Positions 25,232-32,571 of a stretch of DNA of 36,828 nucleotides are shown here, in pieces. Position 1 is the stretch's first letter; every line of letters starts with the position of its first letter. The notes below the pieces were generated by a model. That model saw nothing but the letters and a program-made list of their open reading frames with translations. It was not told the DNA's origin and searched no databases. Source of the stretch: an uncultured Prevotellaceae bacterium (GTDB taxonomy: Bacteria; Bacteroidota; Bacteroidia; Bacteroidales; Bacteroidaceae); NCBI GenBank assembly GCA_946186505.1, contig CAMHNI010000036.1:1-36828 (forward strand), read 5' to 3'. A program made the position numbers and the translations under genes.

Positions 25232-26092
25232 TTATTCCATGTCATTAGCATCGGCCACCTTCTTTGATGAAGCTGTCGATGTCTTGCGGATGGCACGCTT
25301 GCGTGAACCTTTCTTGTCCGTCGGCTCTACGGGCTTTTCAATCTTCACACCGGCAAGTTCCGGGTCAATCATGATGCGTCCGCAGTACTCACAGACGATG
25401 ATTTTCTTATGCATCTTGATGTCGAGCTGACGCTGGGGCGGTATCTTGTTGAAGCAGCCGCCGCAAGCGTCGCGCTGGACATAGACGATGCCCAGACCGT
25501 TGCGGGCATTCTTACGGATGCGCTTGAACGAAGTCAGCAGGCGCGGCTCGATCTTGGCCTCGTAGTCCTTCACCTTTTCCTTCAGTTTCTCTTCCTCAGC
25601 ACGTGTCTCCTCCATGATTTCATCCAGCTCGCTCTTCTTCACCTCGAGGTCTCCCAGACGCTCTTCGATGAGTGCCTTGTTGGTAGCCAGTTCCTCGTTC
25701 TTCTCAGCAATGCGGGCCTGTGCCTCGCGTATTTTCTTGTTACACAACTCAATTTCCAGCGACTGGAACTCGATTTCCTTCGACAGCGTGTCATACTCGC
25801 GGTTGTTCTTCACGTCGTCAAGCTGTGCCTTGTAGCGGGCCACGCTGGCTTCAGCATCGGCTATCTCGCCTTTTTTCTGGGTGACGGCCTTCTCAAACTC
25901 GTCGATGTCGGTCTGTATGCGCTGTATGCGCGTGTTCAGGCCCTCGATTTCGTCTTCCAGGTCGTCAACTTCCTGAGGCAGTTCGCCTCTCAGTGTGCGC
26001 TTCTCGTCAATGGACGACAGTGCCGTCTGCAACTGGTAGAGTGTCTTCAGCTTCTCCTCTACCGACAAGTCTGTAGGATCTTTTTTTGCCAT
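25232..26092 (-). CDS. Coiled-coil protein with C4 zinc ribbon
   Basis: 286 residues. The first ~190 are strongly heptad-like and charged (coiled coil). They are followed by a C4-type zinc ribbon with CGGC near residue 209 and CEYC near residue 233 (PF02591-like). A Lys/Arg/Thr-rich tail completes it. Proteins of this family are widespread and have been linked to nucleic-acid or translation-related roles, but no function can be assigned here. It follows the Nif3-family gene by 48 bases containing the tandem ACGTTGTT repeat, and the two are probably co-transcribed, a pairing often seen in bacteria. Confidence 0.88.
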   Translation of the reverse strand: MAKKDPTDLSVEEKLKTLYQLQTALSSIDEKRTLRGELPQEVDDLEDEIEGLNTRIQRIQTDIDEFEKAVTQKKGEIADAEASVARYKAQLDDVKNNREYDTLSKEIEFQSLEIELCNKKIREAQARIAEKNEELATNKALIEERLGDLEVKKSELDEIMEETRAEEEKLKEKVKDYEAKIEPRLLTSFKRIRKNARNGLGIVYVQRDACGGCFNKIPPQRQLDIKMHKKIIVCEYCGRIMIDPELAGVKIEKPVEPTDKKGSRKRAIRKTSTASSKKVADANDME

Positions 26093-26140
26093 AATCTTGT
26101 TTTTTCGATATATCGTTATTACGTTGTTACGTTGTTACGC

Positions 26141-26926
26141 CTAAATATACAGGATAGGGTTGGTATTCGTCTCGGCTATTTCCGTCCTAACGTCCGGACA
26201 CTGGTCGTTGATGATGTCACGGAACACCTCGGTGGTGAACTGCTCGCTCTGGTAGTGGCCGATAACGCAAATCTGGATTTTCTGTTCGTAGCCAAAGTAC
26301 TGGTGGTAGTGCATCTCGCCAGTGATGAAAGCATCGGCACTGGCAGCCACTGCCTCGTCGAGCAGGAAGTCGCCAGCTCCGCCACAGATGGCCACACGGC
26401 TCACCTTGCGGCGCAACAGCTCGTTGGTCATCGCACATTCAACGCCGAACGCCTTCTTTACCGCAATGACGAAGTCGCACGACGCCATCGGTACCTCCAA
26501 TGTGCCGATGACACCGCTGCCACACTCCACGTCGCCCACTCGTTTCGGGTTCAGGAACGTGACGTCCGTCAGACCCAACTTCCTGGCTATGTGGTAGTTC
26601 ACGCCGCCACGGGCATTGTCTATGTTTGTGTGCATCGAAATGATGCAAACATCGTGCTGTATGGCCTTCCTGACGGTGCGCTGCATGTCTGTCAGGTCGC
26701 TGATGGTTTTCAGGCCGCGGAACAGCAGCGGGTGGTGGCTCACCACCAGGTTGCAGCCCTTGCCGATGGCCTCGTCAATGATCTTTTCGGTCACGTCCAG
26801 ACACAATAATGCCCCTGAAACCTCCGCCTCTGTCAATCCAACCTGCAAGCCAGCATTGTCCCAGCTTTCCTGCAAGGGCAGGGGCGCGAACTGTTCAAGG
26901 GCGCTCAACACTTCCTTTACTTTCAC
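26141..26926 (-). CDS. Nif3-like dinuclear metal centre protein (YbgI/YqfO family)
   Basis: 261 residues. Metal-ligand motifs: VSHHPLLFRG (two His), MHTNID (His, Asp) and, near the C-terminus, GHYQSEQFTTEVFRD (His and Glu). PLQESWDNAGLQVG is the conserved N-terminal signature. Members form toroidal hexamers with a two-metal site and have been annotated as GTP cyclohydrolase I type 2, but the physiological role is unsettled. This is the short form, without the extra central domain of YqfO. A TATCTTTG box lies 25 bases upstream. Confidence 0.92.
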   Translation of the reverse strand: MKVKEVLSALEQFAPLPLQESWDNAGLQVGLTEAEVSGALLCLDVTEKIIDEAIGKGCNLVVSHHPLLFRGLKTISDLTDMQRTVRKAIQHDVCIISMHTNIDNARGGVNYHIARKLGLTDVTFLNPKRVGDVECGSGVIGTLEVPMASCDFVIAVKKAFGVECAMTNELLRRKVSRVAICGGAGDFLLDEAVAASADAFITGEMHYHQYFGYEQKIQICVIGHYQSEQFTTEVFRDIINDQCPDVRTEIAETNTNPILYI

Positions 26927-26950
26927 GCTTCTAATTACGTTTTAAGACTG

Positions 26951-26958
26951 CAAAGATA
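26951..26958 (-). promoter_or_regulatory. -7 promoter box for the Nif3/zinc-ribbon pair
   Basis: TATCTTTG on the minus strand with TTGC 19 bases upstream. It gives a leader of roughly 20 bases. Confidence 0.55.
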
Positions 26959-27009
26959 CGCTTTTTTCCCCAATCTTGCAATTTTTCGGCCATTTTTTCT
27001 CCAAATTAG

Positions 27010-27049
27010 GGATAAAAAGCAAGAATCCCGCCGGAAAAGGCGGGATTCT
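27010..27049 (-). terminator. Rho-independent terminator of rpsO
   Basis: A perfect 11-base stem (27039-27049 with 27022-27032), six-base loop, then TTGCTTTTTATC on the minus strand, 23 bases after the rpsO stop. Confidence 0.9.
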
Positions 27050-27072
27050 CTGTGTTGGTATGTGTGTTGCTC

Positions 27073-27342
27073 TTACTTACGCAGTCCGAGAGCCTTCACG
27101 ATAGCACGGTAGCGGTTGATGTCGTTCACATAGAGATACTTCAGCAGCTTGCGGCGGCGTCCTACCATCATGGTCAGCGAACGGGCAGTGCCATGGTCCT
27201 TGTGGTTCTTCTTCAGGTGCTCTGTCAGGTGCTTGATGCGATAGGTGAACAGTGCAATCTGTGCTTCGGCAGAACCCGTGTCTGTGGCTCCTTTGCCGTA
27301 CTGGCTGAAAATCTCAACCTTCTTCTCTTTGTCTAAATACAT
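27073..27342 (-). CDS. rpsO: 30S ribosomal protein S15
   Basis: 89 residues, the normal length. The family signature is plain: GSAEAQIALFTYRIKHLTEHLKKNHKDHGTARSLTMMVGRRRKLLKYL. It binds 16S rRNA at the three-way junction of the central domain. Monocistronic, with its own promoter, an ~80-base leader and a strong terminator. S15 represses its own mRNA in several bacteria, so the leader is a candidate site, though no known motif was recognised. Confidence 0.97.
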   Translation of the reverse strand: MYLDKEKKVEIFSQYGKGATDTGSAEAQIALFTYRIKHLTEHLKKNHKDHGTARSLTMMVGRRRKLLKYLYVNDINRYRAIVKALGLRK

Positions 27343-27429
27343 AATTCAATGATGATTTTGTTAATACTAAACATCTTTCTGATGCTTTCCGTTCCATCAT
27401 AAAAACGGACACATCTTCAAATGCGGCTG

Positions 27430-27461
27430 CAAAGGTACTGCTTTTTTCGCAAACAGCCAAA
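27430..27461 (-). promoter_or_regulatory. Promoter for rpsO
   Basis: TTTG (27458-27461), 20 bases, TACCTTTG (27430-27437) on the minus strand. It leaves a leader of about 80 bases before the ATG. Confidence 0.7.
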
Positions 27462-27482
27462 TATTCCGGACGTTTTTTCGTT

Positions 27483-29966
27483 TTAGTCCTGGAAATAGAC
27501 ACGTTTGACGCGGTTTGAGACACCCGTGAGCACCTCGTAGGGTATGGTGTTGAGTTCAGAACTGAGTGTTGTCACAGGCAGGTGCTCTCCGAAAATTTCC
27601 ACCGTATCGCCTTCGTGGCAGTCAATGCCTGTCACGTCTATCATCGCCACGTCCATACAGATGTTGCCTACGTATTCAGCACGCTGTCCGGCAACGATGC
27701 AGTAGCCGTGGCGGTTGCCTAAGTGGCGGTCCAGTCCGTCGGCATAGCCTATGGGTATGGCCCCTATCAGACTGTCACGGTCGAGCACGGTACGGCGGCT
27801 ATAGCCGATGCTGTCGCCGGCTTTGACGTGTCGCAGCTGCAGGATGGTGGTTTTCAAGGTGGACACTTGGTGGAGGGTGGAGTTCAACTCTCCACCATAA
27901 GGATTCACACCATATAGTCCAATTCCCAGCCGGCACATGTCCAACTGCCGCTCAGGGAAGTGCTCGATGCCTGCTGAGTTGTCTATGTGGCGCAGTATCT
28001 TGTGGCTGAAGGCGGCTTGCAGACGGCTGCTACCCTCATCGAAGAGCTGGAACTGGCGGGCCGAGAACTCGTCGAACTCATCGCTGTCGCTACCCACGAA
28101 ATGACTGAACACCGAGCGGGGAATCACTGCCTGTTGATGCTTCAAGCGGTCGATGAGTTCGTCCATGTCGTTCTCGGGGTCGAAGCCTAAGCGGTGCATG
28201 CCTGTGTCGAGCTTGATGTGTACAGGCCAGCCGGTAATTCCTTCTTTGCGGGCAGCTTTGACGAGTGCGTCGAGTAGTCGGAAGGAATAGACTTCTGGCT
28301 CCAGGTCGTAGTCAAACATTGTCTTGAAGGCCGTCATCTCAGGGTTCATCACCATGATGTTGGCCGTAATACCAGCCTTGCGCAGGGCTGCACCCTCGTC
28401 GGCCACGGCCACGGCGAGATAATCTACGCAGTGGTCCTGCAGTGTCTTCGCAACCTCGACGGCTCCGGCACCGTAGGCATCGGCCTTCACCATGCATACC
28501 ATCTTTGTGTCCGGGCGGAGGAACGAGCGGTAATAGTTCAGGTTCTCGACTACCGCCCCGAGGTTCACCTCAAGGATGGTCTCATGTACTTTCTGCTCTA
28601 ACAGTTCAGTGATGTGCTCGAACCCGAAACGGCGTGAGCCTTTGAGCAGGATGACCTCGTCGCGCAGCTGACGGAAGGCCGTGCTGCCCAGGAAGTCGCC
28701 GGTGGTGTTGAAGAAGAATTTCTCGCCCATGGCAAAGGTTGACGCGTGAGCCGCGATTTCCGGTCCTATGCCGATGAGTTTCTGTATGCCGCGCTTCATG
28801 CACAGGTCGTTCACCTGCCTGTAAAGTTCGTCGGGATGTTCACCGCTCTGGTCTATGTCACTCAGTATCAGTGTCGAGGGCAGAGGACTGAGTGCCGCAG
28901 GCTGCTGTCGGCGGTTCATGAAGTCGAGGGCTATGTCGAGCGAGTTGATGTCCGAATTGTACGAGTCGTTGATAAGTGTGCAGCCATGCTGGCCCTGTTT
29001 CACCTCCAGTCGCATGGCGACAGGCTCCAGCAGGGGCATTCGTTCGGCTATCTGCTCGGGTGTCAGTCCTAAGTGGAGGGCGGTGGTAGCGCAGATGATG
29101 CTGTCCTCGATACTGGCTTCGTCTATGAAGGGTATGGTGTAACTGCCCTCCGTACCTTTATATATATAAGTGATATGGGCTGTCTGGGCTGTCTGGGTGA
29201 TCTCCCTGACGAAGAAAGGGGCCTGGCTGTCGGTCCGCGACCAGCCGATGCGTTCACCCTTGTAATCGAGCCGTCGTATGCAGCGGCTCACGGTGTTGTC
29301 GTCCATGGGATAGACCACCGCCTGCGTGTCGTGCATCAGTTCCAGTTTCTCTAAGCATTTCTCCTCCATCGAGCGGAAATTCTCCTGATGGGCGGCAGCC
29401 AGACAGGTGAGTACACCGATGGTGGGCTGAATAATGTCGTGCAGCGCCATCATCTCGCCCGGCTGGCTGATGCCGGCCTCGAAGATTCCCACCTCTGTCT
29501 GTTCGGTGAGCAGCCACACTGACAGGGGTACGCCTATCTGCGAGTTATAGCTCCTCGGCGAGCGGACGATTTTCTGCGACGGCAGCAGCAGCTGGTACAG
29601 CCACTCCTTGACCATCGTCTTGCCGTTGGAGCCGGTGATGCCCACGATGGGTATGTCGAACTCGTCGCGGTGACGTTCGGCCAGCCGCTGTAAGGCGGCC
29701 AGCGTTGAGGGTACTTTCAGGTAGTTGGCATCCTGCTGCGGATGCTCAGGCACCTGCTCCACCACAAACGAGCGGACGCCGCGGCGGTAGAGGTCGCCGA
29801 TATAGCGGTGACCGTCGCCCCGCTTGGTGCGCAGGGCGAAGAACAGGGTTTCCTCTGGGAAGCATAGCGAGCGGCTGTCGGTGAGCAGCCACCTGACGTT
29901 AGCGTCATGGCTGCCGTAACGGCGGGCGCCTATGAGTGTGGCTATTTTTTCAATCGTATATGTCAT
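27483..29966 (-). CDS. murF-alr: Fused UDP-MurNAc-tripeptide:D-Ala-D-Ala ligase / alanine racemase
   Basis: Two cell-wall enzymes in one 827-residue chain, a fusion usual in Bacteroidetes. The N-terminal MurF half has the Mur ligase ATP loop GITGSNGKTMVKEW near residue 108 and INDSYNSDINSLDIAL further on. The C-terminal half (from about residue 465) is alanine racemase, with the PLP lysine in MVKADAYGAGA near residue 492, IKLDTGMHRLGF, and the catalytic Tyr segment SIGYSRRTVLD. I start at ATG 29966 (MTYTIEKIATLIGARR). An upstream ATG at 30059 would include the tandem repeat and promoter. It supplies D-Ala and adds D-Ala-D-Ala to the peptidoglycan precursor. Confidence 0.95.
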   Translation of the reverse strand: MTYTIEKIATLIGARRYGSHDANVRWLLTDSRSLCFPEETLFFALRTKRGDGHRYIGDLYRRGVRSFVVEQVPEHPQQDANYLKVPSTLAALQRLAERHRDEFDIPIVGITGSNGKTMVKEWLYQLLLPSQKIVRSPRSYNSQIGVPLSVWLLTEQTEVGIFEAGISQPGEMMALHDIIQPTIGVLTCLAAAHQENFRSMEEKCLEKLELMHDTQAVVYPMDDNTVSRCIRRLDYKGERIGWSRTDSQAPFFVREITQTAQTAHITYIYKGTEGSYTIPFIDEASIEDSIICATTALHLGLTPEQIAERMPLLEPVAMRLEVKQGQHGCTLINDSYNSDINSLDIALDFMNRRQQPAALSPLPSTLILSDIDQSGEHPDELYRQVNDLCMKRGIQKLIGIGPEIAAHASTFAMGEKFFFNTTGDFLGSTAFRQLRDEVILLKGSRRFGFEHITELLEQKVHETILEVNLGAVVENLNYYRSFLRPDTKMVCMVKADAYGAGAVEVAKTLQDHCVDYLAVAVADEGAALRKAGITANIMVMNPEMTAFKTMFDYDLEPEVYSFRLLDALVKAARKEGITGWPVHIKLDTGMHRLGFDPENDMDELIDRLKHQQAVIPRSVFSHFVGSDSDEFDEFSARQFQLFDEGSSRLQAAFSHKILRHIDNSAGIEHFPERQLDMCRLGIGLYGVNPYGGELNSTLHQVSTLKTTILQLRHVKAGDSIGYSRRTVLDRDSLIGAIPIGYADGLDRHLGNRHGYCIVAGQRAEYVGNICMDVAMIDVTGIDCHEGDTVEIFGEHLPVTTLSSELNTIPYEVLTGVSNRVKRVYFQD

Positions 29967-29996
29967 GGCATAGTGGTTTTTTCTGTTTTTTGGCGG

Positions 29997-30056
29997 CAAA
30001 GGTACGAAATATTTGTGAATTGTGAATTGTGAATTGTGAATTATTTCGTACCTTTG
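29997..30056. promoter_or_regulatory. Divergent promoters inside a 15-base inverted repeat
   Basis: CAAAGGTACGAAATA (29997-30011) and TATTTCGTACCTTTG (30042-30056) are exact reverse complements. Each contains a TACCTTTG -7 box, the left serving murF-alr on the minus strand and the right serving yfhO on the plus strand. The 30 bases between carry about four tandem GTGAATT-type units. Confidence 0.75.
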
Positions 30057-30084
30057 CACACAAAATCAATAATACTTGCAAGTT

Positions 30085-32571
30085 ATGAACGTATTGAAGA
30101 GATTTCTGCCCGACATCGTGGCAGTCGTTTTGTTTGCCGTGTTGTCCTTCGCCTATTTCTTCCCTGCCGACACGGAGGGACGTATTCTCTACCGCCACGA
30201 CTCCTCGGCGGGAGTGGGAGCCGGACAGGAGGCGGGTGAGTATTACCAGCGTACCGGTGAGCGTACCCGTTGGACCAACGCCCTGTTCAGTGGCATGCCG
30301 ACGTACCAGTCAGCTCCTTCGTATAACAGTACCGACCTGCTGTCCAGTGTCATCAACGCCTACCACCTCTGGTTGCCCGAGAACGTCTGGTATGTGTTTG
30401 TCTATCTGTTAGGCTTCTACATCCTGCTGCGGGCTTTCGACTTCCGTTGGTATCTGGCTGCCCTCGGCTCGGTCATGTGGGCCTTCTCCACCTATTTTCT
30501 TATTATCATCGCTGCAGGACACATCTGGAAGGTGTGGGCGCTGGCCTATCTGCCACCGTTGATAGCGGGTATTGTGCTCGCCTATAGGGGGAAATACCTG
30601 TGGGGTCTGATCGTCACGGCCATCTTTACCGCCTTCGAGGTGAACGCCAACCATGTGCAGATGACCTATTACTATCTGTTCATTATCTTCTTCATGATAC
30701 TAGCCTATCTGGCCGAGGCCATCCGTGAGAAGCGTCTCTCCCATTTTCTGAAGGCTACGGCTGTCTGCTTCGTCGGTGCACTCGTCGGCGTCATGGTCAA
30801 TATCTCAAACCTCTACCACACATGGGAGTACTCCAAGGAGTCGATGCGCAGCAAGAGCGAACTGGTGAAGGAGAATACCGCCAACCAGACCTCGAGCGGA
30901 TTGGACCGTGACTATATCACACAGTGGTCCTACGGTATCGGCGAGACGTGGACCCTTCTGGTACCCAATGCCAAGGGCGGTGCCTCGCAGCCGCTGGCTG
31001 CCAATAAGACGGCCATGGCCCATGCCGACAATAACTATGTGGGCATTTACCAGCAGATAGGACAGTACTGGGGTGAACAGCCCGGCACGCAGGGTCCTGT
31101 CTATGTCGGAGCCTTTGTGCTGTTCCTTTTCGTCCTCGGCCTGTTTATCGTCAAGGGCCCCATGAAGTGGGCACTCTTGGCTGCCACGGTGCTCAGCATC
31201 ATGTTGTCGTGGGGTAAGAATTTCATGGGGCTGACAGACCTGTTCCTCGACTACGTGCCGATGTACGCCAAGTTCCGCACGGTGGCCTCCATCCTGGTTA
31301 TCGCCGAGTTTACCATTCCCCTGCTCGCCATGCTGGCGCTGAAGAAGATTGTCGATGAGCCAGAGGTGCTGACCAAGAAGGTGAAATACGTCTATACCGC
31401 CTTCTCCCTGACAGGTGGCATCGCCTTGCTTTTCGCCGTGATGCCCGATGCGTTCTTCGGCAACTACGTGTCTTCCGCTGAGATGCAGGCGCTGAGCCAG
31501 TTCCCTCCCGAACAGCTGCATCCGCTGCTGGCCAATTTGTCTGAGATGCGCCGTGCCATGTTCACTGCCGATGCCTGGCGCTCGTTCTTCATCATTGCCG
31601 TCGGTACGCTCTGCATCCTGCTCTTCAAGGCTAAGAAGCTGCGTACCGGCTATATGGCCGGACTCCTGCTGCTGATTTGTCTCATCGACCTGTGGCAGGT
31701 GAATAAGCGCTACCTGAACGATGCCATGTTCGTGCCCAAGTACGAGCGTGAGCAGGCACAGCCGAAGACCGAGACCGACGAGATCATCCTGGCCGACAAG
31801 ACACTGGACTACCGTGTGCTGAACCTGGCCTCGAACACGTTCAACGAGAACGAGACCTCTTACTACCATAAGTCGATAGGTGGCTACCACGCAGCCAAGC
31901 TTCGCCGCTATCAGGAACTGATAGAAGCCTACATCTCGCCCGAGATGCAGGGGGCCTTCAAGGCTGTGGCCGAGGCTGGCGGAAACATGACGCAGGTGGC
32001 GGGCGACAGCATCTACCCTGTGCTCAACATGCTCAACACGAAGTATTTCATCCTGCCGCTGCAGTCGGGCAAGACCGTTCCCGTGGAGAATCCCTATACT
32101 TATGGCAATGCCTGGTTTGTGAACTCTGTGAAGTTCGTTGACAATGCCAACCAGGAGCTGGATGCCCTCGGGCAACTCGACCTGCGCCACGAGGCCGTAG
32201 CCGATGCCAAGTTCCGTGAACTGCTGAAAACTGTTCCCGAAGCCGCCGCCGACTCGGCCAGCCTGGTCACCATCACCGCCTACGAGCCCAACCGTCTGAC
32301 CTACGATGTCAAGTCAGCACGGGGTGGGGTAGTGGTGTTCTCTGAAATCTACTATCCTGGCTGGACGGCCACCGTTGACGGCACACCCGTCGAACTGGGC
32401 CGTGTTGACTATGTGCTGCGGGCACTCACCGTAGGTCCCGGACAGCACAAGGTCGAACTGGCCTTCTTCCCGAAATCCCTTGATACCACCGAGACCATGG
32501 CCTACGTGTCGCTGGGACTGTTGCTGATAATGATAGTCATGGCTATATTCATGTCCTATCGCAAGAAATGA
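30085..32571 (+). CDS. yfhO: YfhO-family multi-spanning membrane protein
   Basis: 828 residues with about a dozen membrane spans (e.g. VVLFAVLSFAYFF, FVYLLGFYILLRAF, LVGVMVNISNLYHTWEYS) and a large extracytoplasmic C-terminal part. It ends in a beta-rich domain (GGVVVFSEIYYPGWTATVDG) and a last helix before the basic tail YRKK. The layout and the PGWTATVDG phrase match the YfhO family. In Gram-positives YfhO takes part in glycosylation of lipoteichoic acid, but the role in Bacteroidetes is unknown. Start ATG at 30085; a TTG nine bases upstream is less likely. The stop overlaps the fkp start (ATGA), so the two are translationally coupled. Confidence 0.88.
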   Translation: MNVLKRFLPDIVAVVLFAVLSFAYFFPADTEGRILYRHDSSAGVGAGQEAGEYYQRTGERTRWTNALFSGMPTYQSAPSYNSTDLLSSVINAYHLWLPENVWYVFVYLLGFYILLRAFDFRWYLAALGSVMWAFSTYFLIIIAAGHIWKVWALAYLPPLIAGIVLAYRGKYLWGLIVTAIFTAFEVNANHVQMTYYYLFIIFFMILAYLAEAIREKRLSHFLKATAVCFVGALVGVMVNISNLYHTWEYSKESMRSKSELVKENTANQTSSGLDRDYITQWSYGIGETWTLLVPNAKGGASQPLAANKTAMAHADNNYVGIYQQIGQYWGEQPGTQGPVYVGAFVLFLFVLGLFIVKGPMKWALLAATVLSIMLSWGKNFMGLTDLFLDYVPMYAKFRTVASILVIAEFTIPLLAMLALKKIVDEPEVLTKKVKYVYTAFSLTGGIALLFAVMPDAFFGNYVSSAEMQALSQFPPEQLHPLLANLSEMRRAMFTADAWRSFFIIAVGTLCILLFKAKKLRTGYMAGLLLLICLIDLWQVNKRYLNDAMFVPKYEREQAQPKTETDEIILADKTLDYRVLNLASNTFNENETSYYHKSIGGYHAAKLRRYQELIEAYISPEMQGAFKAVAEAGGNMTQVAGDSIYPVLNMLNTKYFILPLQSGKTVPVENPYTYGNAWFVNSVKFVDNANQELDALGQLDLRHEAVADAKFRELLKTVPEAAADSASLVTITAYEPNRLTYDVKSARGGVVVFSEIYYPGWTATVDGTPVELGRVDYVLRALTVGPGQHKVELAFFPKSLDTTETMAYVSLGLLLIMIVMAIFMSYRKK

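Noticed and set aside
25409..26809. A 466-codon plus-strand frame opposite the zinc-ribbon and Nif3 genes
   Set aside because: It spans two well-supported genes and the gap between them on the other strand, so it is a chance antisense frame.
29997..30056. Phase-variable invertible promoter between murF-alr and yfhO
   Set aside because: The arms are promoter boxes facing outward and the segment between is only 30 bases, too short for a typical invertible promoter; no invertase gene is near.
30805..32190. A 461-codon minus-strand frame opposite yfhO
   Set aside because: Long only because of codon bias on the opposite strand; Gln/His/Gly-rich with no family features.
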